A stretch of DNA of 59,071 nucleotides from Bifidobacterium breve. Lineage in GTDB: Bacteria > Actinomycetota > Acidimicrobiia > Acidimicrobiales > Microtrichaceae. The position numbers were made by a program, and so were the translations under genes. The notes under the pieces were generated by a model that did no database searches, was not told where the DNA came from, and was given only the letters and a program-made list of their open reading frames with translations. Shown here in pieces: positions 1-9,493 of the stretch (the stretch's first letter is position 1; each line of letters opens with the position of its first letter). Where the stretch lies: NCBI GenBank assembly GCA_945901935.1, contig CAMDLX010000004.1, forward strand, positions 1 through 59,071, read 5' to 3'.

Positions 1-112
1 AGGCCGCAGGATCCGCGACCTCATCAATCTGATCGGAGTCAAGGGTCGACTCCTCTACAGAACTTGGTTCGGTTTCATCGGGGTCGGGCCGCAGGTCAAT
101 GACGTCAGTCAT
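1..112 (-). CDS. 5' end of an unidentified acidic protein (partial, continues beyond window); start overlaps the upstream stop codon as ATGA
   Basis: Reverse strand reads MTDVIDLRPDPDETEPSSVEESTLDSDQIDEVADPAA; ATG at 112-110 overlaps TGA at 111-109. Confidence 0.55.
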   Translation of the reverse strand, partial: MTDVIDLRPDPDETEPSSVEESTLDSDQIDEVADPAA

Positions 113-1992
113 GCAGAAATCAGTCCCGATCGTCTCATCAACGCTCGGACGCCCAGGAACATCAAGCCACCGAGTGCAAGCGTTGCTAACCGATCAAAGC
201 GCGGGTCGGAGCCCGGTAGCGGTAGCGGCATGATTCGAGCCACCTTCACCGGCGGCAGAGTCGCAGCGATGCCACCCGTGGCAGTGTCTGCACTCTCAGT
301 AGAGAAGTCTGCGCTGCCAGCGGTGGCGCTTGCTGATGAAGGAGTTGCCGAACTCGCCGAAAGGGGGCGGTTCGTCCCTGAAGTTGATCCAGACGAAGCC
401 GAAACTCCCGCAACCACGGGTACCACAGCCCCCGTAAACGCTTCCACAGCCCCCGTAAACGGGTCCACTGCAGGCCCTTCATCAACAACAGCACTGCCAT
501 CGTAAGGAGTGTCACACCAGAGGGTTTCGCCGAGGTCTGCCAAGCTGCCCGAAGGAGCAAATCGCGTGACGTCACTTGTCAGCACTGTCTTGAGTCCTGC
601 AGCAGTGCAGTTGGAGCTAACAATTTTGTCGGCTGCAGCCAGGGCCTGGGCAACCAGTACATCGGGCAACTGCCCATCGCTCAGTTCAGCCGAGCGCTGC
701 CGGCCAACTGTTGACTGCCAACGGATAATCGCTGCAACGGTGTTGGCCTCTACTCCAGTTAGGCCTGAATCCGGTGCATAGATTGAGTTCGCCCAAGACA
801 ATGGCCACCCTCCGGGCACGTTCTGCGTTGCAGCAAACAGGGGCGCTCCGCCTCCTGCAGCCAAAGAAGTTGAAATGGCGGCGGGGGTAGGTGATAGCCA
901 TTCACCCGCACCGTTCTTCATCTGTGCCACATACAAGTCGGTCCTGAGATTTGCTTCGCCCGTGGCATCAAATGGCGGTTCTTCTGCCTCGGCTTGAATA
1001 GCCTCTGCTGCTGCGAGTGGGGTGGTCATGGTCATGGCACCACTCTCGGCGGGGACATCTACTGCTGCTGAAGCCGTCTTCCATTGCCGAATCACACCCA
1101 CCGCGTCCGGCAGACCCTGTTTTGCGGGTGCACGAGTAAAGGGCCAGGTTGCGTCTGGTGCTGGCTCCGGATTGAGGAACAGACTTGTTGAGCGGTCGGT
1201 CCACTTGGTTGGCTGGGTCGCTCTGAGATAAGTACCAAGGGCAAGGTTCGCCATCCCGGCATCGCTCCTGAGCACTGCCGAGGCGGGACGAAGCGGCGAA
1301 ACCATCGAGAGCCCACCCGGCTGGAATTCGCCTAGTAGAGATAAAAACGTGGGATCTTGCCAGTTGTTTACTGGGCTCTCTAGAAAGACATCGGCGAGGT
1401 TTTCTGAGGTCAGTCGAAGCGGCCCCTCAAAATCGCGAACCTTCAAACAATCCGGTGGCAACTCATTCAACGGATCGTCCTCGATGCTCTGCTCGACGAA
1501 CCCACATAGGTCGATTCCGGTTGGGCGCGGCCCCGAAACCAGAAACGACATACCTACTGCTTGCATCGGAGCCTCAATCACAGACCGCCCCGTTGCTTCA
1601 AGGGCCTTTCGTTCGGCCTCAGTAAAGGGAGTACCACTCACAGCAATATCGGCACCGCCCGTTATCATCCGCTCTTTGGACTGTGCATCACCACCGGAAA
1701 TCTGGCGTGCCGTGGTGGACCCAGGAATGTTCTTTACTGCTCCCAGCCAGGTAAGCGCCGGTGCAAGGGATTCGTGAGTCACTCCAATCCGCAGCTCAAC
1801 AGGTTCAGCAGGATCAGTTTGTGCTCCGGCAACAAACGGAACCACAGCCCAGCCAAGTAGCAACACCGCTCCTGCTGAAAGAATGCCTCGCTGCAATAGA
1901 CCGCTGCGAGCTCCTATTTTCTTATTCGTCTTCATTGCCTGCCCTGCCTGCATCGTTGCGGTCGACTTACCGGTTACTACTTTTTTTGCCAT
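109..1992 (-). CDS. PstS-like substrate-binding protein with signal/TM N-terminus and C-terminal TM anchor
   Basis: N-terminal hydrophobic segment; PstS-like GGADIAVSGTPFT and ISGGDAQSKERM segments; C-terminal LATLALGGLMFLGVRALMRR; last recognised gene of the pst cluster. Confidence 0.65.
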   Translation of the reverse strand: MAKKVVTGKSTATMQAGQAMKTNKKIGARSGLLQRGILSAGAVLLLGWAVVPFVAGAQTDPAEPVELRIGVTHESLAPALTWLGAVKNIPGSTTARQISGGDAQSKERMITGGADIAVSGTPFTEAERKALEATGRSVIEAPMQAVGMSFLVSGPRPTGIDLCGFVEQSIEDDPLNELPPDCLKVRDFEGPLRLTSENLADVFLESPVNNWQDPTFLSLLGEFQPGGLSMVSPLRPASAVLRSDAGMANLALGTYLRATQPTKWTDRSTSLFLNPEPAPDATWPFTRAPAKQGLPDAVGVIRQWKTASAAVDVPAESGAMTMTTPLAAAEAIQAEAEEPPFDATGEANLRTDLYVAQMKNGAGEWLSPTPAAISTSLAAGGGAPLFAATQNVPGGWPLSWANSIYAPDSGLTGVEANTVAAIIRWQSTVGRQRSAELSDGQLPDVLVAQALAAADKIVSSNCTAAGLKTVLTSDVTRFAPSGSLADLGETLWCDTPYDGSAVVDEGPAVDPFTGAVEAFTGAVVPVVAGVSASSGSTSGTNRPLSASSATPSSASATAGSADFSTESADTATGGIAATLPPVKVARIMPLPLPGSDPRFDRLATLALGGLMFLGVRALMRRSGLISA

Positions 1993-3551
1993 GAGGTTCG
2001 AACTCCCTTCGACAGAAACACTCCAAGGCCTACTAACAGCGCTCCCTGAAGCAGAGTAAAGATCACTTCTCGGCCACCAGGGCCGTTTGTTTGCACTGCG
2101 AGGATCTCGTCTGCAGCTGATTGATCAGCTGCTGCAGCCTCGGAGGCAGCCTGGGCCTGTGCTGCCAATACTTCTGCCGCTGCAGCAGCAGCTTGTGCCT
2201 GCTCGGGGGTGAGTACCGCTCCCCCTGCACCGGCAAGACCACCGGCCGCACCACCGGCCACACCACCGGCCACACCGCCAGCCACACCACCAGCCAGACC
2301 CGCAGCACCTGCAGCACCACCAGCACCAGTTCCAGCGAGCACATTCGGAGGCGGTGGTGCCCCGGCCAGATCAGTCGGGCGAGCTGGAGCACCCGGAATT
2401 TGCTGCACCTTGTCCAGAGCCAGGTTCACGAGAACTGTTGAGAGTCGGGAGTAACTCAGTTCTTCAACGTTGCGTTGCCCAGCCGTAACTGCGTAGTTCA
2501 GAAATGTTCCTAACACCTTGCCCTTGGCCGGATCGAATCCGGCGGTTTGGGCAATCACATAGGAATAGGTGGAGGGGAAGTAAGCGCCAGGGTCAGCCCC
2601 GTCATAGCGCAAAGCAAATGTTCCGTTCGCCCTGGCCTCGGCATAGCCGAGCGCAATGGTTGCTGCTGATGGGACTGGCTTCATATACACACCGGCGGCG
2701 TTCTCTACGCTGGCTACCGGTGAGGTCGCACCATCGATGAAGGTTGTTACCGCAGTCGCAGCATCTACATAGGTAATCGTGTCCGGCGACAACTGGACAG
2801 TCTGAGCCACACCAGTTGAGGCTGTTGCTCCTGTTGCGCTGCCGATTCCATAAGGCCAAGTTGAAACGGGGACACCCTCACGAAGCGGGATGGAGTTTTG
2901 ATCAGGATTATTATTTGCGACATAGCTCTTGAATGCATTCCAGATATCGCCAGCCACGTTGATGCAGTACTCGCTCAGCACATAACTTGTGCCAGAACCG
3001 TCATTTCGCACCACAGGGCGGATCTTTTTATCCGGCAACGCAACCCCGGGGTTTGTTGCTTGAATCGAAGGATCGTTCCACTTGATTTCTGGTTCCGTAA
3101 AAATCCTGCAGGCATCGCGGCGGCTCAAACTCAGGTCGCTGATTCGACCGCTTGGTCCGGTCAGATTGAACATGAAGGCCAGTGGTCCAGCCGAGACAGG
3201 CACATAGACAAAGTCCTTACGAGAGGAACTGTTAATCAAGTTCTGTTCATCAGGCTGATACTCGATATCCGAAGCCCCAAAGTCCACAGTCCCGTTCAGA
3301 TAGTTGAGTCGGCCCTGAGTTGATCCGCCTGCCTGATAGTTGATGGCAATGTCATATTCGTTGGCAACATCGCTCTTCCACTGCTCAATCTCGAGCGCAG
3401 CAAATGAAGACCCAGTGCCCGTCACCGTTGGTCCAGCTGCATGCGCGACGCCGGTACACAAAACCGAAACGGCAACGATCACTGAAAGCGTTATTGCAGA
3501 AGCAGTCCGAAAACCTGGAGTAATAAGCGCCCGCCGACGCATGAGGTTCAT
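1977..3551 (-). CDS. pstS: phosphate ABC transporter substrate-binding protein PstS with Gly/Ala/Val-rich linker and C-terminal TM
   Basis: GTGSSFAALEIEQWKSDVANEYDIAINYQAGGSTQGRLNYLNGTVDFGASDIEY is typical of PstS; adjacent to pstB. Confidence 0.88.
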   Translation of the reverse strand: MNLMRRRALITPGFRTASAITLSVIVAVSVLCTGVAHAAGPTVTGTGSSFAALEIEQWKSDVANEYDIAINYQAGGSTQGRLNYLNGTVDFGASDIEYQPDEQNLINSSSRKDFVYVPVSAGPLAFMFNLTGPSGRISDLSLSRRDACRIFTEPEIKWNDPSIQATNPGVALPDKKIRPVVRNDGSGTSYVLSEYCINVAGDIWNAFKSYVANNNPDQNSIPLREGVPVSTWPYGIGSATGATASTGVAQTVQLSPDTITYVDAATAVTTFIDGATSPVASVENAAGVYMKPVPSAATIALGYAEARANGTFALRYDGADPGAYFPSTYSYVIAQTAGFDPAKGKVLGTFLNYAVTAGQRNVEELSYSRLSTVLVNLALDKVQQIPGAPARPTDLAGAPPPPNVLAGTGAGGAAGAAGLAGGVAGGVAGGVAGGAAGGLAGAGGAVLTPEQAQAAAAAAEVLAAQAQAASEAAAADQSAADEILAVQTNGPGGREVIFTLLQGALLVGLGVFLSKGVRTSWQKK

Positions 3552-4411
3552 CCGAATTGCCCAGTCACATAATCGTAGGTGCGGGGATCCGAGGGATTCT
3601 CAAAGACTTGAGCCGTGGGTCCTGCCTCAACAATGCGCCCCGGGTCGCCAATTGACTCCACCAAAAAGAAGGCGCATTTATCGCTGACTCGTTGAGCCTG
3701 TTGCATGTTGTGCGTCACAATCACAATGGTGATCTCTTCGCAGAGTTCGCGAATCGTCTGTTCAATCACTCGAGTCGAGATCGGATCGAGTGCCGAACAA
3801 GGCTCATCCATCAACAACACATCGGGGTGCACGGCAAGTGCGCGCGCAATACACAGGCGCTGTTGCTGACCACCCGAGAGTGACATGCCACCTTCGTTGA
3901 GGCGATCAGACACCTCTGCCCACAGGCCGGCCCGTCGCAGGCATTGTTCTACAAGGGCCTTAGGATCCTCGTTCGACATCCCGGATAGGCTCAGACCAGC
4001 TAGCACGTTGTCAGCAATTGACATAGCTGGGAAGGGGTTTGGCTTCTGGAACACCATCCCGATTCGGGAACGAACCTCGGTCGGGCTCATCTCCTCGGAG
4101 TAGATGTCAACCCCGTCAAGTTCAATGGTGCCTGCAATGGCAGCAACAGGTACGAGTTCATGCATGCGGTTCAAAGACCGCAAGAAGGTCGACTTGCCAC
4201 AGCCTGACGGCCCAATCAGAGCCGTGACCTCTCCTGGCTCCATTGAGAGCGTGCAGCGCTCTAGAACTTTGCGCTTACCAAACCAACAGGTGACGTCAGT
4301 TGCATCGATCCGAGAAGACGGATGCTGCTCTTCTGGGAGGATTTCACTGCTCACCACCTGACGGTTTGCCGCTGGGGTCTCGGCTGTTTGTGGGGATTGA
4401 ACTGTGGTCAT
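3548..4411 (-). CDS. pstB: phosphate ABC transporter ATP-binding protein PstB
   Basis: Walker A GPSGCGKST, signature LSGGQQQRLCIARAL, Walker B VLLMDEP; PstB-like QKPNPFP. Confidence 0.95.
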   Translation of the reverse strand: MTTVQSPQTAETPAANRQVVSSEILPEEQHPSSRIDATDVTCWFGKRKVLERCTLSMEPGEVTALIGPSGCGKSTFLRSLNRMHELVPVAAIAGTIELDGVDIYSEEMSPTEVRSRIGMVFQKPNPFPAMSIADNVLAGLSLSGMSNEDPKALVEQCLRRAGLWAEVSDRLNEGGMSLSGGQQQRLCIARALAVHPDVLLMDEPCSALDPISTRVIEQTIRELCEEITIVIVTHNMQQAQRVSDKCAFFLVESIGDPGRIVEAGPTAQVFENPSDPRTYDYVTGQFG

Positions 4412-5520
4412 CGGGACCCTCCTCTTACTCTGGCTCCGCGTTCACCAATGACGCGGGCCAGAACGAACAAAATGAGCACAAGCAACACCAGAACCAAGGC
4501 GCCTGACCATGCTCGAGCAATCTGCGCCGGGTTGGGCTGTCGCAACAACTGATAGATGTACAACGGCAGATCTGCCTGGGGACCATTGAATGGGCTCCAG
4601 TTGATTGAAGAACTACCAAAGGCCGTCAGCAACACCGGGGCGGTCTCGCCCACTGCTCGCGCAACACCCAGAATCGATGCCGTGATCAGACCCGAACGAG
4701 CAGTCGGCAGCACTACTTGCATAACGCTGCGCCACTGAGGAGCTCCGAGTGCGAGCGCCGATTCACGCAGGCCGTCGTCAATCGTCTTGAGCATCTCCTC
4801 GGCTGTGCGAGTAACCGTGGGGATCATCAGGATTGCTAGTGCTAGGCCGGCGGCTAGACCCGAGGGGCCTTGTCCCTGCAAAACCCAGACGGTGTAGATG
4901 AAGAGACCGGCCACGATAGAAGGAAGCCCACTCATTGCATCAATGACAAAGCGAACAATTCCGGCCAGACGGCCACGAATCTCATGCAGATAGACCGCAG
5001 TCAGAATTGCAATCGGGATACTCAGAACTGACGCGATCAGCATTTGCTCAAGCGTTCCGACAATTGCGTGGAACACTCCACCACCATCGTCGAGAGGCCC
5101 CACCTTGGACATGTCCGAGGTCAGGTACTCGTAGTTCAGCCCGGCGATGCCCTTCACCACCACGTAGCCGAGCATCCAAGCCAACACCGCTACGGCGATG
5201 CCACCACTCGTCCAGACCAGGGTGGTGATCAAACGATCAGTTGCAACGATTGGGCTTTGGCTGTCACGAGCCAGAAGGTAAACCGATACTAAGAAAATCA
5301 GCAGCGCCCAGATTGCAAAGGTCAGCGCATGTGTCCAGTCGAACAGGAGGCACATGACTCCACTGCCTGTCACACCCGCAGCGGCTGACAACAGGATCTC
5401 TACCCGCTCGCTACGAACCAGAGCACGCGGCCGAAACGGAACCTGCTCCTCGATGGGTTCTTGGTCTTGTGGTTCTGGAACGGGGGTTTCGTCTACGGGG
5501 CGTTCGTCGAGAAGGCTCAT
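4408..5520 (-). CDS. pstA: phosphate ABC transporter permease PstA (track ORF extends to 5586; start at 5520 avoids overlap with pstC)
   Basis: Multi-TM permease with GLPSIVAGLFIY and EALALGAPQWRSVMQVVLPTARSGL-type EAA loop; between pstB and pstC. Confidence 0.88.
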   Translation of the reverse strand: MSLLDERPVDETPVPEPQDQEPIEEQVPFRPRALVRSERVEILLSAAAGVTGSGVMCLLFDWTHALTFAIWALLIFLVSVYLLARDSQSPIVATDRLITTLVWTSGGIAVAVLAWMLGYVVVKGIAGLNYEYLTSDMSKVGPLDDGGGVFHAIVGTLEQMLIASVLSIPIAILTAVYLHEIRGRLAGIVRFVIDAMSGLPSIVAGLFIYTVWVLQGQGPSGLAAGLALAILMIPTVTRTAEEMLKTIDDGLRESALALGAPQWRSVMQVVLPTARSGLITASILGVARAVGETAPVLLTAFGSSSINWSPFNGPQADLPLYIYQLLRQPNPAQIARAWSGALVLVLLVLILFVLARVIGERGARVRGGSR

Positions 5521-5533
5521 GTCAACATCAACC

Positions 5534-6514
5534 TCAAGCTGCAATCTGTGTTCGGCGAACAATCGCTCGAGCACCAAGATTGACAAGAAGCGTCATACCA
5601 AACAGCGCCAGACCTGCAGCGATCAAAGCCGAAATCTCTAGGTCCTGTGCCTCGGGGAACTTGATAGCAATGAGCGAGGCAATAGAACCGCCACCCTGTT
5701 CAAGCACATACGGGTTCGCTTCAATGGTGAACGCAATGATGAGTGCAACGGCGATGGTTTCTCCCAGTGCCCGCCCAAACCCCAGCAGGACGGCACCCGT
5801 GATTCCGGCTTTCCCAAAGGGAAGCAACACTTCTTTGATCATTCCCCAGCGCGACCCACCCAGAGCCAATGCTGCTTCGCATTGTGATCGCGGGCATTGC
5901 GCCATCACATCACGAGAAACCGAGGTGATGATCGGCACGATCATCAGAGCCACCACGGTACCGACGATAAAACTCGAACGAAGCAGCGGAGCATCCGGCT
6001 CGGATAACCGGAAGAAGGGAATCGCACTGAGATGCAGGTTCAACCAAGAAGCAACGCCCACGAGTGGGGCCTGAAGTGCAAAGAACCCCCACATACCAAA
6101 GATGATGCTGGGCATTGCTGCGAGCAGGTCAACCGAAGAGGTCAGGACCCGGCGAATCCTGGCTGGGGAATACTCGTTAATGAATAATGCCAGCCCAATT
6201 GCCAAGGGAACGGCAACGATGAGCGAAACCGTCGCAATGATGATGGTTCCGATAAGCAATCCCAACACACCGAAGTCGCCCACGGTTGGGTTCCACACGC
6301 TGGTGGTAAAGAACGAGAGCAAGCCGGCCTTCTGCAGCGCAGGTAAGGCCTTGATAGCCAAGAACAGTGCAGTTCCACCGATAATGAACAGACTGACTGC
6401 TGCTGCGCTGGCACATAACGTCCGAAAAATGCGGTCGCCGCGGGTCACGGTTCGCGCAATATCTCGAGGAACTTGTTCCTCGAGCGCCTGGAGTTCGGGG
6501 GATGTCAGCGCCAC
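5534..6514 (-). CDS. pstC: phosphate ABC transporter permease PstC
   Basis: Multi-TM; MPSIIFGMWGFFAL and EAALALGGSRWGMIKEVLLPFGKAGI; first gene of the operon. Confidence 0.9.
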   Translation of the reverse strand: MALTSPELQALEEQVPRDIARTVTRGDRIFRTLCASAAAVSLFIIGGTALFLAIKALPALQKAGLLSFFTTSVWNPTVGDFGVLGLLIGTIIIATVSLIVAVPLAIGLALFINEYSPARIRRVLTSSVDLLAAMPSIIFGMWGFFALQAPLVGVASWLNLHLSAIPFFRLSEPDAPLLRSSFIVGTVVALMIVPIITSVSRDVMAQCPRSQCEAALALGGSRWGMIKEVLLPFGKAGITGAVLLGFGRALGETIAVALIIAFTIEANPYVLEQGGGSIASLIAIKFPEAQDLEISALIAAGLALFGMTLLVNLGARAIVRRTQIAA

Positions 6515-6559
6515 GTGCTAGATGCTGGAACACGAAGGTGACGCGCGACCCACCAAGAA

Positions 6560-6680
6560 GATAAACGTTTGGTGAACGAAGTTGTACAAAAGGTGAACGA
6601 CTTCTTTGCGAAGGCCGGCAACGCTCGGTAATGAACGCTCTGTAATCAAAGCTGTTTATGACTGCTCAGTGATAAACGCT
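6560..6680 (-). promoter_or_regulatory. candidate PhoP (PHO-box) operator upstream of pstC
   Basis: Minus strand GTTCACCTTTT-GTACAACTTC-GTTCACCAAAC-GTTTATC: GTTCACC repeats 21 bp apart with intervening ~11-bp units; further GTTCATTACC and GTTTATCAC units at about 6627-6679. Confidence 0.6.
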
Positions 6681-6683
6681 GGG

Positions 6684-7553
6684 TTATGACCGCTCGCGGG
6701 TATCTCGCAATAAGACTTCTTGAGCAATCGTCGCGAGATGCGCTCCATCGAGGGCAAACACATGCCCAATCGCTAGACCCCGGCCGCCAACGAAGGTATG
6801 GCAAGTGAAGTCGTGGAGTTGCCACTGATCGGCCCGAAAAGGCCGGTGAAACCAGATGGTGTGATCAAGCGAGGCCGTAAAAAGCACCTTGTGCAAGACA
6901 TCGTCCGGTTCACGCCTGACGGGATGCGCTCGAACCACGGCATCAGTAGGCAGATCATCGGATAGATAGGCCAAACCGCCCGCATGTAACGGACCTGTTT
7001 CTGGCAGTTCCTGAGAAACTCTGAGCCATGCTGCGGCCCGGCCGGTCCCATCTCTACCGCCAGCGGTGATTGCTTCTGCGGGGACAAAGGCTCGTTCAAA
7101 GACAGGACTCCAGGAATCCTGATCAAGATCTGAGGGAAGCGGAACATCAGGAGGCAGAGAAACGGTCTCGATGTCATCAGAAACCTCGAGGCGCTGAAAG
7201 CTTGCCTCGAGGTTCAAGATTGCTCCCACTGGCTGGCGGGCTACAACCCTCCGGGTAGCAAACGAACGGCCATTGCGAATGCGATCCACCTCGTACCGAA
7301 CTGGCTCGTTATGGTCACCTCGGCGAATGAAATAAGCGCGTAGCGAATGCACGTGAAGGTCTTCGTCCTCCACGGTTCGCGTGGCGGCGCTCAATGCCTG
7401 AGCAACAATCTGCCCGCCGTACAGCCCACCCCATGGGTACTGAGGCCCAATGCCAACAAAGGTGTCGGGCCCATGATCGGACAGTTCAAGAATAGTTCGT
7501 AGGTCCACAAGTTCTCCGGGGGTGACTACTGCACGTACCTCACAGGAACGCAC
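6684..7553 (-). CDS. acyl-CoA thioesterase II (TesB-like)
   Basis: YPWGGLYGGQIVAQALSAATRTV, LHVHSLRAYFIRRGDHNEPVRYEVDRIRNGRSFATRRVVA, SLDHTIWFHRPFRADQWQLHDF. Confidence 0.88.
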   Translation of the reverse strand: MRSCEVRAVVTPGELVDLRTILELSDHGPDTFVGIGPQYPWGGLYGGQIVAQALSAATRTVEDEDLHVHSLRAYFIRRGDHNEPVRYEVDRIRNGRSFATRRVVARQPVGAILNLEASFQRLEVSDDIETVSLPPDVPLPSDLDQDSWSPVFERAFVPAEAITAGGRDGTGRAAAWLRVSQELPETGPLHAGGLAYLSDDLPTDAVVRAHPVRREPDDVLHKVLFTASLDHTIWFHRPFRADQWQLHDFTCHTFVGGRGLAIGHVFALDGAHLATIAQEVLLRDTRERS

Positions 7554-7645
7554 TTTGTACCTAGCATCATGGCAGTCTCGGCAGCCGTTCGTGACCGATA
7601 CGGTATGTAGGCACCGAAGCGATCCCCTACTGAGAGAGTTCCACT

Positions 7646-8440
7646 ATGCCTGCTGTTGATGCAGAACTACTTCAAACCGCCGTTGGATGGACTCAGCAGG
7701 CAGGTGCGCTCACCCTTGAATGGTTCAATCATCCCGAACTTGCAATCGATGCCAAGGGTGATGGAACCCCCGTCACCCAAGCGGATCGGGCAGCGGAGCG
7801 TTTGCTGCGAGAACTCATCTCGGATGCCTTTCCCCTCGATGGGATCCAAGGAGAAGAAGAGGCAGCACGTGTCGGCAGTTCTGGACGTGGCTGGGTGATT
7901 GACCCAATCGACGGCACCAAGGCCTTCACACACGGAGTGGGTACCTACTCAAATTTGTTATACCTCGAGGACGAACACGGCCCAGCAATTGGCGTTATCA
8001 ATCTTCCAGCACTCGGTGAAACCATTTACGCTGGACGCGGCCTTGGCTGTTTCTTCAACGGAACGCCCTGTTCAGTCTCTGACCGCGGTGAACTTGATGG
8101 CAGCTACATCGCTTGCACCGGCTTTCACATGTGGACTCCAGACATGTTCGACAGGGTCACCGCCGCTGGGCCCCGTCTGCGCACCTGGGGAGATGCCTAC
8201 GGCTACGCACTTGTGGCCTCGGGGCGCATTGAAGCCATGATGGACCCGGTGCTGGCTTGGTGGGATATCGCCCCGATGACGGTCATTATTCCCGAGGCCG
8301 GTGGCGTACTTACTGCTCGCGATGGATCCACAGCGTTCAACATGGACGGCAGCGCTGACACCAGCACAACGGGTGTCTACTCCGCGGTTGCCTCAAACGG
8401 ACTCCTGCATGAGCAGATCGTTGATCTGCTCCGGCCCTGA
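7646..8440 (+). CDS. inositol monophosphatase family / histidinol-phosphatase-like
   Basis: IQGEEEA, WVIDPIDGTKAFTHGVGTYSNLL and WWDIAPMTVIIPEAGG motifs. Confidence 0.88.
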   Translation: MPAVDAELLQTAVGWTQQAGALTLEWFNHPELAIDAKGDGTPVTQADRAAERLLRELISDAFPLDGIQGEEEAARVGSSGRGWVIDPIDGTKAFTHGVGTYSNLLYLEDEHGPAIGVINLPALGETIYAGRGLGCFFNGTPCSVSDRGELDGSYIACTGFHMWTPDMFDRVTAAGPRLRTWGDAYGYALVASGRIEAMMDPVLAWWDIAPMTVIIPEAGGVLTARDGSTAFNMDGSADTSTTGVYSAVASNGLLHEQIVDLLRP

Positions 8441-8470
8441 CTGCTCCAGCCCTGACGGTTCGAACTGCAA

Positions 8471-9358
8471 CTAGGCCAGAATTAAATTGGCATCCTCAGA
8501 AACCTTCGAGATGCGCTCGCCGCAACCCGAGGCCGAAGAGATTGACGATGCATACTGAGCCCGTCGACGAGCGACCAGGCCAGTCGCTTCGGAGTCTTGC
8601 TCCGAATACTGCGCTTCAATGCCGTCTTTCAACATCGCAAGCGCTTCGGTTCGCATCTGCGAGACACGGGACTCCGTTACACCAATCAAAGCAGCCAATT
8701 CAGTGGAACTGCGCTCTTCAATAAAGTACCCGACGACCACGATTCGGTGACGCTCCGGAAGCAGATGAACTGCGTCACGCAGATACGCCCGGAGTTCCCG
8801 AGCCTCAAGTTCTTCTGATGGCTCAACTGCAGTGCGATCGGCCAGCACGTCAACCAGAGTGAGTTCGGCATCATCAGAGGACCCCAGCAAGGAATCAAAC
8901 GCAAGAACAACCGAGCGGAACATCCGATCCCGGAGGCGGTCGAGTTCGGCTCGAGAAATATCTAGTTCCTTCGCAGTCTCTGCAAGAGATGGTGCACGTC
9001 CAAGGCGGTGAGCCAGATCAAGTTCTGCCTGATCCAAACTGCGAGCTAGTGCCCGCACTGAACGCGGCGCCCAGTCGGCCGCACGAACGGCATCGATGAT
9101 CGCTCCACGGATTCGCTGCGCAGCAAAGCGATTGAAGGGAACTCCTCGAGATTCATCAAATCGTTTGGCTGCTTCAACCAAACCAAGAGCACCTGCGCGA
9201 GCGAGTTCCTCACGCTCAACGTGTCTTGGAAAGTTGACAGCCACTTGGAACACCACATGACTCACCAAGGGCATGTGCTCCTCGATAAGTGCGGTGACTT
9301 GCTGCTGTGTCAATGCCGTTGATCCTGCTTGTGAACTGAGTGTCACTGTTTCGCCCAT
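8471..9358 (-). CDS. RNA polymerase sigma factor, FliA/WhiG (sigma-28) type
   Basis: AGALGLVEAAKRFDESRGVPFNRFAAQRIRGAIIDAVRAADWAPRSVR (regions 2/3), LPERHRIVVVGYFIEERSSTELAALIGVTESRVSQMRTEAL (region 4). Confidence 0.85.
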   Translation of the reverse strand: MGETVTLSSQAGSTALTQQQVTALIEEHMPLVSHVVFQVAVNFPRHVEREELARAGALGLVEAAKRFDESRGVPFNRFAAQRIRGAIIDAVRAADWAPRSVRALARSLDQAELDLAHRLGRAPSLAETAKELDISRAELDRLRDRMFRSVVLAFDSLLGSSDDAELTLVDVLADRTAVEPSEELEARELRAYLRDAVHLLPERHRIVVVGYFIEERSSTELAALIGVTESRVSQMRTEALAMLKDGIEAQYSEQDSEATGLVARRRAQYASSISSASGCGERISKVSEDANLILA

Positions 9359-9373
9359 GACTCAATCTCCTCC

Positions 9374-9390
9374 GTGTCGAACGTCGACAC
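9374..9390 (-). promoter_or_regulatory. short hairpin in the 5' leader of the sigma-28-like gene, immediately 5' of its Shine-Dalgarno
   Basis: GTGTCGA-CGT-TCGACAC (7-bp stem, 3-nt loop) followed by GGAGGAGATTGAGTC-ATG on the minus strand. Confidence 0.4.
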
Positions 9391-9493
9391 TCGGGGTATC
9401 GGCAGACAGGCGCGCGGAACTTGAGCGATTTTCCAAGAAATTCCCAACAAATTTCTGACACGACCCGAAATAGACGGAAAGTGGCGGCAAATA

